A stretch of 40,486 bases of DNA from Moorena producens 3L (GTDB taxonomy: Bacteria > Cyanobacteriota > Cyanobacteriia > Cyanobacteriales > Coleofasciculaceae), in assembly GCF_000211815.1 (NCBI RefSeq), contig NZ_GL890929.1:58726-99211 (forward strand), written 5' to 3'. Made by a program: the position numbers and the translations under genes. The notes under the pieces were generated by a model. It ran no database searches. It had not been told where the DNA came from and saw only the letters and a list, made by a program, of their open reading frames with translations. Below are positions 8,813-16,976 of the stretch, one piece after another (positions within the stretch are counted from its first letter, which is position 1; each line of letters opens with the position of its first letter).

Positions 8813-9672
8813 AAAAAAATCCCAATTAAAGTAGGGTGGGCAAATTGATATTATCTAGAATACTCACCCATAACCAAAATGTTTTTTTTTGCCCACCCTA
8901 CAACCTACAAGTCAGTAGGGTGGGCAAATTGATATTATCTAGAATACTCACCCATAACCAAAATGTTTTTTTTTGCCCACCCTACAACCTACAAGTCAGT
9001 AGGGTGGGCAAATTGATATTATCTAGAATACTCACCCATAACCAAAATGTTTTTTTTTGCCCACCCTACAACTAATGTCAAAAAAAATCCCAATTAAAGT
9101 AGGGTGGGCAAATTGATATTATCTAGAATACTCACCCATAACCAAAATGTTTTTTTTTGCCCACCCTACAACCTACAAGTCAGTAGGGTGGGCAAATTGA
9201 TATTATCTAGAATACTCACCCATAACCAAAATGTTTTTTTTTGCCCACCCTACAACCTACAAGTCAGTAGGGTGGGCAAATTGATATTATCTAGAATACT
9301 CACCCATAACCAAAATGTTTTTTTTTGCCCACCCTACAACCTACAAGTCAGTAGGGTGGGCAAATTGATATTATCTAGAATACTCACCCATAACCAAAAT
9401 GTTTTTTTTTGCCCACCCTACAACCTACAAGTCAGTAGGGTGGGCAAATTGATATTATCTAGAATACTCACCCATAACCAAAATATTTTTGCCCACCTAA
9501 TGTCAAAAAAAATCCCAATTAAAGTAGGGTGGGCAAATTGATATTATCTAGAATACTCACCCATAACCAAAATATTTTTGCCCACCCTACAACCTACAAG
9601 TCAGTAGGGTGGGCAAATTGATATTATCTAGAATACTCACCCATAACCAAAATGTTTTTGCCCACCCTACAA
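8813..9672. repeat. Tandem array of ten 84-bp hairpin units
   Basis: Unit starts are at 8831, 8915, 8999, 9099, 9183, 9267, 9351, 9435, 9524 and 9604. The spacing is 84 bp within blocks. Each unit begins GTAGGGTGGGCAAA and carries its complement TTTGCCCACCCTAC about 40 bases on, so each forms a 14-bp hairpin; the spacer is cctacaagtca-like. Three blocks (3, 5 and 2 units) are each preceded by the same A-rich lead (aaaaaaatcccaattaaa). Units are nearly identical except for the length of a T run. Because 84 is divisible by three, the array reads as a 28-residue protein repeat in one frame, but I see no evidence of translation. Confidence 0.9.
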
Positions 9673-9689
9673 CTCTGAAGAATAGGGGA

Positions 9690-10136
9690 TTCTGATTCCA
9701 GAAATTTCAGGGAAATATGACCAGTTCGACAGAAAATGTGACTTGATAATACTGAGAGGTTGTCTGAGAAGTTTCATTTGTTACATCCAAGCCCCCGTTG
9801 GTCCCCCAATTTTGGGGGACTTTTAGAAGCAAATTGACTCTTGTTCCCCCCAAAGTTGGGGGGCTAGGGGGGCAAAATTCAGTATAAAAAAACTTGGGAG
9901 ATATCCTCTGAGAGAAGTAATGAAAATCCCAGTAAAATAATTACCCAGTAATACTGTAATCCACTCCTAGCATGGCTAAAGGTCGCTCCTTTCAAAAGAG
10001 CATTGGTGAAGTCTACACCTCGAAGGTCAGCGTGGTTAAAGTTTGCTCCTGTAAGGTTTTGACCCTTAAAGGAGCGACCTTGGAGATTTTGGCCAGAGAA
10101 GTCGGATAACATAGTTGCTACGTACTTGTTGAGCAC
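9690..10136 (-). pseudogene. Pentapeptide-repeat membrane protein, disrupted by MITE
   Basis: The N-terminal part (GTG 10136, or ATG 10112) encodes A(N/D)LxG-type pentapeptide repeats ('LQGRSFKGQNLTGANFNHAD', 'LRGVDFTNALLKGATF') followed by a membrane span ('YYWVIILLGFSLLLS'). At 9908 the frame runs into the MITE and stops at 9879. If the MITE and one TGA copy are removed, the frame continues Ser-Val-Leu-Ser-Ser-His-Ile, extending the hydrophobic segment. This supports an insertion into a once longer gene. Further downstream the frame enters the 84-bp repeat array, so the original 3' end is gone. The remaining 85-aa frame is unlikely to be functional. Confidence 0.7.
9753..9911. mobile_element. 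MITE copy 2 with TGA target duplication
   Basis: A 153-bp element at 9756-9908 is the reverse complement of the element at 5781-5932 with modest divergence. It is flanked by TGA at 9753-9755 and 9909-9911. It sits inside a pentapeptide-repeat gene. The internal part includes the paired strings ccccccaaagttgggggg and cccccaattttgggg, giving strong local hairpins. A shorter related fragment is seen at about 25077-25110. Confidence 0.8.
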
Positions 10137-10250
10137 ACTTCCTGTTTGACATCAGGCTTGTCGGTCAATCGTTTCACCTCTGACGAGACGAAATTATCGG
10201 AATCTTGGTTCCAGTGCTGTTCAACACCTCTACCAATTACCCATAACCAA

Positions 10251-11261
10251 TTACCTATCACCAATTCGCCATCTCTCAACCACCCGTTGCAATCTCGCAG
10301 GTAACCAACTGTCATACTTAGGATAAACTGGCAAACGCGCTACTAACTTCCATCCAGCTGGTTCAATCACTTCGCGCAATCGATAACTATGGGGATGAGG
10401 ATAATCGGGATTCACCTCATCCTTGGGACTAATTCCTCCTAAATCCCGTGCGCCAGCCTCCAAACACGCTAATAGAGCAGAAGACCGTTGAGGCAAGTTC
10501 CCAACAGTATCAACTAAATTGGGAGGAATTTGGATAGTAATATCCAAGGGCAAAATCTGACGCGCCTTCCGAATCACTTTTACCAGGTGATTAAGACCGA
10601 AAGACTGACTATGAAAGATTTCTGTAGTGCCCTCACTGTAAGGTTGCAGGATGACCTCTTGGATATGACCATACTCACCATGAATTTGTGCGATCGCATT
10701 TAAACTTTCCCACCAATCCTGCTCAGTTTCACCAATGCCAAACAACAAACCGGTCGTAAAGGGAATCCCCAATTCTCCCGCCCATTGCAACTGTTGTAGT
10801 CGCACCTCTGGTATCTTACTGGGAGCATAGCAGTGAACGGTTTTGAGCAACTCCGGTGTTAATTGTTCCAACATCAACCCCATAGACACATTCACCTGCT
10901 TGAGTCGCGCCATCTCCTCCCAACTCAACGGTCCAACATTAGTATGGGGCAAAAATCCCAGAGACAAAGCCAGGTCACACAAATCATAAATTAGTTGAAA
11001 CCAAGCCTTGCGCCGTGAAGACCTAGGATGAACCTCACCACTAAGAATCAGAATTTCACAAACACCCTGACACTGAAGCAACCTTAACTGATTTTCCGCA
11101 TCCTCCACACTCAACCAAGGACTGCTCCCCGCTTCCGCCCGAAAATTGCAGTAGCTACAGCGATTAAAGCATTCGTAAGTCGGAACCAAAGTGTAGGCAG
11201 GGCTGTAGGTAATGATGTGGGAATCAGATTGGGAATCAGAAACGTCCATAGCAACAAACAC
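10251..11261 (-). CDS. cofG: 7,8-didemethyl-8-hydroxy-5-deazariboflavin synthase subunit CofG
   Basis: Radical SAM enzyme of about 336 aa. CofG completes formation of the deazaflavin F0 from the tyrosine-derived intermediate made by CofH. In cyanobacteria F0 mainly serves as antenna of deazaflavin-type photolyases. The radical SAM cluster motif Cys-x3-Cys-x2-Cys is at 31-38 ('ECFNRCSYCNF'). Other family-typical segments are 'TGLLFGIGET' and 'GGISPKDEVNPDYPHPH'. Length fits the family. The start at 11261 is a GTG; the ATG at 11249 (Met5) is an equally good choice. No cofH is visible nearby. The C-terminus ends in a simple-repeat-like tail near 10251. Confidence 0.9.
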   Translation of the reverse strand: MFVAMDVSDSQSDSHIITYSPAYTLVPTYECFNRCSYCNFRAEAGSSPWLSVEDAENQLRLLQCQGVCEILILSGEVHPRSSRRKAWFQLIYDLCDLALSLGFLPHTNVGPLSWEEMARLKQVNVSMGLMLEQLTPELLKTVHCYAPSKIPEVRLQQLQWAGELGIPFTTGLLFGIGETEQDWWESLNAIAQIHGEYGHIQEVILQPYSEGTTEIFHSQSFGLNHLVKVIRKARQILPLDITIQIPPNLVDTVGNLPQRSSALLACLEAGARDLGGISPKDEVNPDYPHPHSYRLREVIEPAGWKLVARLPVYPKYDSWLPARLQRVVERWRIGDR

Positions 11262-11534
11262 CCGTCAAAAGAGTCCTATGATAATTGTTAATTATCAAGT
11301 AACACTTTAAGCATTCAGCGGTCAGCGGTCAGCGGTCAGCGGTGAGCTAAAAGCTCACGCTACTTGAGGTGCGGTCAGTTGGCCTTGGGCTGATAGCACC
11401 TCAAGTAGCACCATCTGTAGCGCATAAGCACCTCAAGTAGCGTGCGCATTAGCTGATAGCTGATAGCTGATAGCTGAATGCTTTCTTCCCGACTCCCGAT
11501 TCCCGACTCCCGATTCCCTACTCCCTACTCCCTA
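11262..11534. repeat. Heptamer tandem repeats between cofG and luxR-type gene
   Basis: No gene is seen. Positions 11314-11345 hold (gcggtca)n, 11451-11477 hold (gctgata)n, and 11488-11530 hold gattccc/ctccct variants. Part of a 'cacctcaagtagc' repeat appears at 11363-11440. Confidence 0.7.
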
Positions 11535-12212
11535 TTAGCTACTAACTAATGCCTGTTGTTTAGCATAAATATTTTTCAGATGCTTCTTAACAGTATTGGT
11601 AGTAATATAAAGCCGAGCTGCAATTTCTTTGTAAGACATTTTAGCTTTCTTAAGCAACCAAACTTCAGCTTCTCGGTTAGTCAATCCATATTTTTTAGCA
11701 TCAGTAATAGCAGCATTATAGTAAGAATGATGGCGATTTTCTAGAGTTACTAACAGATATGGTTCTGCTTGATTATCCAAAAATAACCATCTGACCCTAA
11801 CTCGAAATGTTACTGAATTATCCATTTTGATTTCCGACTCAAGAATCATTTTCTGCCCAGAAAACCAATCGCGACTATCAATTAACCCTTCGCACACTCG
11901 CCAAATTGACTCAGGGATAGAACTCATCTGTGACTTATCTTGACAGAGTTGACGACAAATGCTAAGCCCACGTTCATTAGCATGAACCCACTTTCCTTGA
12001 GACGTCAGAATCAAGACACCGTCAACAAACCCTTCAAGAATAGCTTGTAGGAGGAATTGAGAGTTATTCGATGGTAAACTAGCAATTTTAGACTTATTTT
12101 CCGAATGACTGAGCTGATTGGCCTTCGGCCACACTACGCGATTGGCCTTCGGCCACGCTACGCGATCGAAACCTTTGACTTGGTAGTTAATCTGGGACTC
12201 TAAGCTATACAT
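11535..12212 (-). CDS. LuxR-type transcriptional regulator with PAS-like N-terminus
   Basis: The protein is 225 aa. The C-terminal about 60 residues are a LuxR/GerE helix-turn-helix ('LTNREAEVWLLKKAKMSYKE', then 'IAARLYITTNTVKKHLKNIY'), the DNA-binding domain. Residues about 50-165 look like a PAS sensor ('LEGFVDGVLILTSQGKWVHA'). There is no receiver domain. Residues 17-32 are two copies of a dispersed nucleotide repeat read in frame (Val-x-Trp-Pro-Lys-Ala-Asn twice, bases 12117-12164). This repeat is also found in non-coding DNA at 15908-15930, 15948-15970, 17365-17387 and 32596-32612, so the insertion has been tolerated in a linker. Target genes are unknown. The ATG at 12212 is preceded by 'ggagattcaac', a reasonable ribosome site. 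Confidence 0.85.
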   Translation of the reverse strand: MYSLESQINYQVKGFDRVAWPKANRVVWPKANQLSHSENKSKIASLPSNNSQFLLQAILEGFVDGVLILTSQGKWVHANERGLSICRQLCQDKSQMSSIPESIWRVCEGLIDSRDWFSGQKMILESEIKMDNSVTFRVRVRWLFLDNQAEPYLLVTLENRHHSYYNAAITDAKKYGLTNREAEVWLLKKAKMSYKEIAARLYITTNTVKKHLKNIYAKQQALVSS

Positions 12213-13310
12213 GTTGAATCTCCTTCAATACCCATAACTCTCCGAATTACCCAAGAACTCTATACAGAGATGGCTGAATTGAGTAACTCGTTCTGGCTTA
12301 CTGATACAGTCATTTTTATAGGCGAACTCCTGTAGCTACAATGAGCAAGCTACAGATTTCCCAAATTCGTTGCATTTGTTTGCAATCAAGGGTAGCCGGG
12401 TGAAGGGACCGGAAGGAAGGTGAAGTTGGGTGCATCTCAGTTTTGAAAATTTTGCTAGTGGTGCTATAGGGGGGGCTTCATTTTTCGCCTCTTAGTCAGG
12501 GTTATGTTGCTGCCCGTAACGCACCACCGTGTCAAACAGCAAAAATGAGATGCACCCGGTGAAGTTTTTCGACAGTTATTGGTTTTTTATTTGTTTTGTG
12601 GCTTAAAAATCCGAAATTCTACTGTTTAGGGGTGTTGCTCTATATATATCTCTCTATAAATACCATTAGATCACGGCAATGTGTAGAAATAGTGAATGGG
12701 CTAGCTAAGCCAAGTCATGAAATGTAAGCATTCAGCCCTCAGTAGTCGGTCTAACTGCCCACCCTAGGATTAATCCTAGTGATTAATCCTAAATCTGGTC
12801 ACGAAAGCGATCGCACTTTTTTTATTAAGTAATGTTAAGTATTAGGTGGGCAGTGCATCACACAGATAATGAAGCTTGAAAAGCCCTTTGCTAGGCACTG
12901 CCCACCCTACGATTCATCTAGGATTAATCCCTAGGATTAATCAAAATTGTCCCAGATATCAGTAAATATTGACAAAAGCAATCACTACTATCTTTGTTAA
13001 GCAATGTTAAGCTAATATAGCAGTGGTTCAAACGGATTAACCAAGCTGGCCATAACCTGGCTAAGCCATGCCTAGCCTAGGATTCATCCCTCTGATTCAT
13101 CCCTCTGATTCATCACCATTGTGGGAGCTATCAGTCATCTTTCAAGAAAGCGATCGCCATTTTTTTATTAAGCAAAGTTAACTAGTTTTAAATAAAGTTA
13201 CGATTAAACCTGGAAAATGTATTTATCTTCAGGATTGTATTAGGATAAATACAGACAGGCGAAACAAGCCTTCTGAACCTAGATAATCTAATAAACGCAA
13301 TCATCCGAAC
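12213..13310. promoter_or_regulatory. Long repeat-rich region upstream of psbA
   Basis: No gene is visible. Three imperfect copies of a composite block occur at about 12762-12850, 12912-13020 and 13074-13190. Each has a 'ctaggattaatcc/gattcatcc' cluster followed, 30-60 bases on, by a HIP1-like site and a TTATTAAGYAAWGTTAA core. One partial TGCGTTA element lies at 12495-12525 and a TGGGCAGTG hairpin at 12846-12906. The psbA core promoter is probably within 13210-13255 (a 'taggat' -10-like hexamer at 13241), but I cannot fix it. There is no strong Shine-Dalgarno before the ATG. Confidence 0.45.
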
Positions 13311-14390
13311 ATGACTACCACATTAAACCAGCGTAACGCTAACGTGTGGGACCGGTTCTGCGATTGGATCACTTCCACCAACAACCGCCTCTATGTAGGC
13401 TGGTTCGGTGTACTGATGATCCCTACATTGCTAACCGCTACCATCTGCTTCATCATCGCCTTCATCGCTGCTCCCCCTGTGGACATTGATGGCATCCGCG
13501 AGCCTGTTGCTGGCTCTTTGATTTATGGCAACAACATCATCTCTGGTGCTGTTGTTCCTTCTTCTAACGCCATTGGCTTGCACTTCTACCCCATCTGGGA
13601 AGCAGCTTCCTTAGATGAGTGGCTCTACAATGGTGGTCCTTACCAGCTAATCGTCTTCCACTTCCTTGTTGGTATCTTCACCTACATGGGTCGTCAGTGG
13701 GAGCTGAGCTACCGTCTAGGCATGCGTCCTTGGATCTGCGTTGCTTACAGCGCTCCCTTGGCTGCTGCTACTTCTGTGTTCCTAATCTACCCCATTGGAC
13801 AAGGTTCCTTCTCCGATGGTATGCCTTTGGGAATCAGCGGTACCTTCAACTTCATGTTCGTGTTCCAAGCTGAGCACAACATTCTTATGCACCCCTTCCA
13901 CATGCTGGGTGTAGCTGGCGTATTCGGCGGTTCGCTGTTTAGTGCTATGCACGGTTCTTTGGTGACCTCCTCCTTAGTGCGTGAGACCACCGAAACCGAG
14001 TCTCAGAACTATGGTTACAAGTTCGGACAAGAGGAAGAAACTTACAACATCGTTGCAGCTCACGGCTACTTCGGTCGTTTGATCTTCCAATATGCGTCCT
14101 TCAACAACAGCCGTGCCTTGCACTTCTTCTTAGGTGCTTGGCCTGTAGTAGGCATCTGGTTTACCGCTTTGGGCATCAGCACCATGGCGTTCAACCTGAA
14201 TGGCTTCAACTTCAACCAGAGCATCATTGACTCACAAGGTCATGTAATCAGCACCTGGGCTGATGTTCTTAACCGGGCTAACCTAGGTTTCGAGGTAATG
14301 CACGAGCGTAACGCTCACAACTTCCCTCTAGACCTAGCTGCTGGTGAAGCTACTCCTGTTGCTTTAACTGCTCCAGTTATCAACGGCTAA
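13311..14390 (+). CDS. psbA: Photosystem II reaction centre protein D1
   Basis: The protein is 359 aa, full length for D1. It binds the P680 chlorophylls, pheophytin, QB and the Mn4CaO5 cluster in the thylakoid membrane. Visible ligands are the Asp in 'GSFSDGMPLG' (Asp170), Glu and His in 'VFQAEHNILMHPFHM' (189, 190, 198), and 'MHERNAHNFPLDLA' (His332, Glu333, His337, Asp342, Ala344). The sequence continues after Ala344 with a 16-residue extension removed by CtpA. The residue at the 130 position is Gln ('YMGRQWEL'), the form typical of the constitutive D1:1 type. Numbering here is one less because the N-terminus is one residue shorter. It has its own terminator. Confidence 0.98.
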   Translation: MTTTLNQRNANVWDRFCDWITSTNNRLYVGWFGVLMIPTLLTATICFIIAFIAAPPVDIDGIREPVAGSLIYGNNIISGAVVPSSNAIGLHFYPIWEAASLDEWLYNGGPYQLIVFHFLVGIFTYMGRQWELSYRLGMRPWICVAYSAPLAAATSVFLIYPIGQGSFSDGMPLGISGTFNFMFVFQAEHNILMHPFHMLGVAGVFGGSLFSAMHGSLVTSSLVRETTETESQNYGYKFGQEEETYNIVAAHGYFGRLIFQYASFNNSRALHFFLGAWPVVGIWFTALGISTMAFNLNGFNFNQSIIDSQGHVISTWADVLNRANLGFEVMHERNAHNFPLDLAAGEATPVALTAPVING

Positions 14391-14423
14391 TCTAAACTTG
14401 GCTTAATTGGCTGAGTTTGAAAG

Positions 14424-14454
14424 AAGCGCTCTCCGTTTGGGGAGCGCTTTTTTG
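14424..14454 (+). terminator. Rho-independent terminator of psbA
   Basis: The stem is aagcgctctcc (14424-14434) with ggggagcgctt (14439-14449), containing one G-U pair, followed by a T-rich run. It lies about 35 bases after the stop. Confidence 0.92.
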
Positions 14455-14465
14455 TTTGTATATAA

Positions 14466-14594
14466 CGGGAATTTAGAATTTAGAATTTAGAATTTAGAAT
14501 TTAGAAGTCCAGTAGGGTGCGTTAGGGGCGGGCTTGCCCTAATTTTAAGCCTCTTTGCGCCTGGTTGAAATAGCCCGCCCCGTAACGCACCAGC
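14466..14594. repeat. Heptamer repeat plus TGCGTTA-family hairpin
   Basis: Positions 14469-14506 are four to five copies of agaattt. Positions 14514-14594 are a full TGCGTTA element with arms ggtgcgttaggggcggg-like and cccgccccgtaacgcacc. No gene. Confidence 0.8.
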
Positions 14595-14733
14595 AGGTCA
14601 AACCGCAAAAATGAGATCTACCAATTCATTCACCCTACAAGATAAAAAGTATGGGTAGGTAAAATATAAAGGTGGTGAAGACACCATCCCGATAAGATAC
14701 TGGTGCAAGTCTGTGGGTGCATCTATAAACTTT

Positions 14734-14919
14734 ATGGGAAAGAAAAACCACAAAAAGGCAATTCGTAGCTTGAATCAGCGTATTGCTGAACACCAAGAAA
14801 AGATTAAACTAGAGTATGAAAAGGACTTTCCAGATCAAGGTTTAATAAGGCATTGGGAAACTGAGATTCGTGCCTTTGAGAAGGGCATTCAGCAAGCACT
14901 AAAACGATTGGGTAAATAA
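14734..14919 (+). CDS. Small basic coiled-coil-like protein
   Basis: The protein is 61 aa from the ATG at 14734; a GTG at 14713 would add seven residues. It is highly charged and helical ('MGKKNHKKAIRSLNQRIAEH' followed by 'ETEIRAFEKGIQQALKRLGK'). It has no signal peptide or known motif. It is followed after 2 bp by the next small gene, so the two are probably translated together. The function is unknown. A basic protein encoded next to an acidic partner suggests a complex, by inference only. Confidence 0.65.
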   Translation: MGKKNHKKAIRSLNQRIAEHQEKIKLEYEKDFPDQGLIRHWETEIRAFEKGIQQALKRLGK

Positions 14920-14921
14920 TT

Positions 14922-15182
14922 ATGCAGATTCGCGACCGCTCCCTTCCTATTACGAGCAATACTCTCAAAACATTAATTACAGAATTAGGCTCAGAATGCC
15001 AAACCGTTACCGCTTTAATTCATCAACTTCAGTCACCTCACCTCAGTGCTAGACAACAAGCGGAAATTTTGGCAGAATTGCTGGCTGCTGCAATTCATTT
15101 GAATGTTCATTGTGGCGAGGAATTTCAGACGCTAATTGCCAAGGAGATGGAAAAATTACCGGATGATGATGAAGAGGAGTAG
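14922..15182 (+). CDS. Small acidic-tailed unknown protein
   Basis: The protein is 86 aa and helical, ending in a run of Asp/Glu ('LPDDDEEE'). Its start lies two bases after the stop of the preceding gene. There are no recognisable motifs; one Cys at the 'GSECQTV' position and one at 'NVHCGEEF'. Unknown function, probably co-transcribed with and acting with the basic 61-aa protein. Confidence 0.65.
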   Translation: MQIRDRSLPITSNTLKTLITELGSECQTVTALIHQLQSPHLSARQQAEILAELLAAAIHLNVHCGEEFQTLIAKEMEKLPDDDEEE

Positions 15183-15533
15183 ATCGGGATGTGAAGTCAG
15201 AAGTTTCTATCAAGTCAGAAGTCAGAAGTCAGAAGTCAGAAGTGTTTATTAAGTCAGAAGTCAGAAGTTGGGTAGGGTGTGTTAGGGACGGACTCGCCCT
15301 GATTTTATCGGTAGCCAGTATTGAGACAGTCCGTCCCGTAACGCACCATCAGGTCAAACAGCTTTAATGAAGTCAGAAGTTTTTATTAAGTCAGAAGTCA
15401 GAAGTTTTTATCAAGTCAGAAGTCAGAAGTTTGAAGTCAGAAGTTTTTATTAAGTCAGAAGTTAGAAGTTTCTATCAAGTCAGAAGTCAGAAGTCAGAAG
15501 TCAGAAGTTTGAAGTTTTTAGAAAGTTTGAAGT
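15183..15533. repeat. Heptamer repeats (agtcaga)n enclosing a TGCGTTA hairpin
   Basis: Almost the whole gap is variants of agtcaga/agttttt, with one TGCGTTA-family element at 15272-15351. It separates the convergent small genes and the end of the big minus-strand operon. Similar tracts recur at 16937-16975, 25213-25262 and 39277-39312. Confidence 0.8.
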
Positions 15534-15891
15534 CTATTCTTTGAGTTTTTTGACGGTGGTGACTAGGATTTTAATAATTTCCTCGGTTTCTTGGATTAGT
15601 GCTTTGAACTTTTCTAATGATACCAGTTCAGCTTCTATCAGAACCTAAGCGCCAGTATTTTGTTTCTCTTGCTTCTTTGAGAGCAATTTGATATTTACTG
15701 ATAAAATCTCTTCGGGATTGGGCTGACTGAGCTTCACTACAATTAGCTCCGATAGAAGTTCCTGACCTTAATAACTGATTCGCTAAGGTTCTAGTAACCT
15801 TAGATTCTTCTTCTAACCAAACCCAAGCTTTGACTATTCTAACCGCAAACGTTTTTGTTCTATCCTGAATTGAAACTTGTTGATAACTCAA
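15534..15891 (-). pseudogene. Four-helix-bundle (23S rRNA-IVP / Avd-like) protein, frameshifted copy 1
   Basis: The first 87 residues match the four-helix-bundle family ('RTLANQLLRSGTSIGANCSE', 'RRDFISKYQIALKEARETKY'). That family contains 23S rRNA intervening-sequence proteins and is structurally related to Avd, the DGR accessory protein. The frame stops at 15628. The missing last helices ('IEAELVSLEKFKALIQETEE...TTVKKLKE') are encoded in another frame down to 15534. A single extra G (the CC at 15644-15645 on the plus strand) explains the shift. The copy at 16977-17334 has the same shift, so it predates the duplication. No ATG is present at the N-terminus; TTG at 15891 is the likely start. 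A truncated product or programmed frameshifting cannot be excluded. Confidence 0.75.
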
Positions 15892-15974
15892 ATTATTTCT
15901 TCAAACTTGGCCTTTGGCCACGCTACGCGAACAAACTTCAAACTTGGCCTTTGGCCACGCTACGCGAACAAACT

Positions 15975-16925
15975 TCAAACTTCTGACTTCATCCCGGCGC
16001 AAACTACACGAAAACCAAATTCCTTGTAGCGGTAGTCGCGCCTAACGTAGAGGTTGCGAATCGCAGAACGGCAGTAATCAGGATCGTTGACCCAGGAGCC
16101 GCCCCGCAGCACTGAATATGAGCTTTTATCCTGATTATTGGCTGAATATGACTGATTTTCAGTATTGACATTTTCCGCTTCATTACCATCGATCCAAGCA
16201 CTGCCGTCAGTGGGCGCACCTTCGTAGTTAGAATGCCAATCATCAGCGCACCATTCCCAAACGTTCCCGTGCATATCACTGAGTCCAAAAAAGTTGACGA
16301 CTTCAAAATATCCTACTAGTGTTGTTTCCTGACGGTATTCTCCTTTTGGCTCTCTACCATAAGATCCTGACCATTCAGAGTCTTTATCATCGGTCCCGCG
16401 ATAATTAGCCAAATCTGTTGTGATGGTTTCTCCGAAGTGGAATGGGGGATAGGATGCTCCAGCTTCCAGGTTAAGGGGTTCTTTTACCCCTCTACAGGCA
16501 TATTCCCATTGGGCTTCAGAAGGTAGTCTATATTCCCTTCCTGTTAGCTTAGAAAGGCGGTTACAGAACTCGACAGCATCATACCAATTGACTTGTTCAA
16601 CAGGTCTTTGCCATCTATCGATCCCTTGATAGGGCTCTTTAAAATAAGAGGGGTCTGGATCTAAATGTTGATTGACCTTAAGGTCAGATCGAGATGCGAT
16701 CGCTTTCCATTGATCTTGAGTAATCGGGTAACGTCCGATTAAAAACGATGAAATAGTTACATCATGTTGGGGTCTTTCATTATCACGACTCCCTTCTTCA
16801 CTCTCTGGTGCGCCCATGGTGAAGGTTCCATCAGGGATTAAGACCATTTCGAGAGGTATACCGTCTATGTATTCTCTGTAGCCTCGAAAGGTTTGTTTTG
16901 GGCGTTTTATGGTCAGTTTCGCCAT
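15975..16925 (-). CDS. FGE/C-type-lectin-fold protein with DGR-like variable region (copy 1)
   Basis: The protein is 316 aa, almost entirely one FGE-sulfatase (SUMF1-like) domain ('LEMVLIPDGTFTMGAPESEE', 'YRLPSEAQWEYACRG', 'LSDMHGNVWEWCADDW', 'LRGGSW', 'GFRVVC'). True formylglycine-generating enzymes use a Cys pair. Here the first position of the pair is not Cys (Trp-Val-Asn-Asp-Pro-Asp-Tyr-Cys after Gly-Gly-Ser), so a binding rather than catalytic role is likely. Residues 279-303 (bases 16017-16091) are hypervariable against the paralogs at 17402 and 18365. The last residues (Met-Lys-Ser-Glu-Val) are read from the adjoining repeat. It is about 84% identical to copy 2 outside the variable segment. 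It lies at the distal part of the operon. Confidence 0.9.
   Translation of the reverse strand: MAKLTIKRPKQTFRGYREYIDGIPLEMVLIPDGTFTMGAPESEEGSRDNERPQHDVTISSFLIGRYPITQDQWKAIASRSDLKVNQHLDPDPSYFKEPYQGIDRWQRPVEQVNWYDAVEFCNRLSKLTGREYRLPSEAQWEYACRGVKEPLNLEAGASYPPFHFGETITTDLANYRGTDDKDSEWSGSYGREPKGEYRQETTLVGYFEVVNFFGLSDMHGNVWEWCADDWHSNYEGAPTDGSAWIDGNEAENVNTENQSYSANNQDKSSYSVLRGGSWVNDPDYCRSAIRNLYVRRDYRYKEFGFRVVCAGMKSEV
16017..16091 (-). other. Putative DGR variable region, VR1
   Basis: The 25-codon segment lies between the invariant codons for LRGGSW and GFRVVC. Fifteen codons differ from VR2/VR3 almost only at bases 1-2, with third base C or T; exceptions here are aag and gaa. Ten interspersed codons (Pro; Cys-Arg-Ser-Ala-Ile-Arg; Arg-Arg; Arg) are identical at every base. 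This is the pattern produced by adenine-specific mutagenesis of AAC/AAT codons. Confidence 0.85.
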
Positions 16926-16976
16926 AATTAGTCAATGAAGTCAGAAGTCAGAAGTCAGAAGTTTGAAGTTTGAAGT

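Noticed and set aside
8836..9541. Open frames through the 84-bp array, reading as a 28-residue repeat protein
   Set aside because: They exist only because the unit length is a multiple of three. There is no start context, and the DNA is made of perfect hairpins that explain the conservation.
14640..14733. Possible riboswitch before the small gene pair (ggtggtgaagacacc, ggtgcaagtctg)
   Set aside because: It superficially resembles part of a cobalamin riboswitch, but no B12 box or complete architecture is visible.
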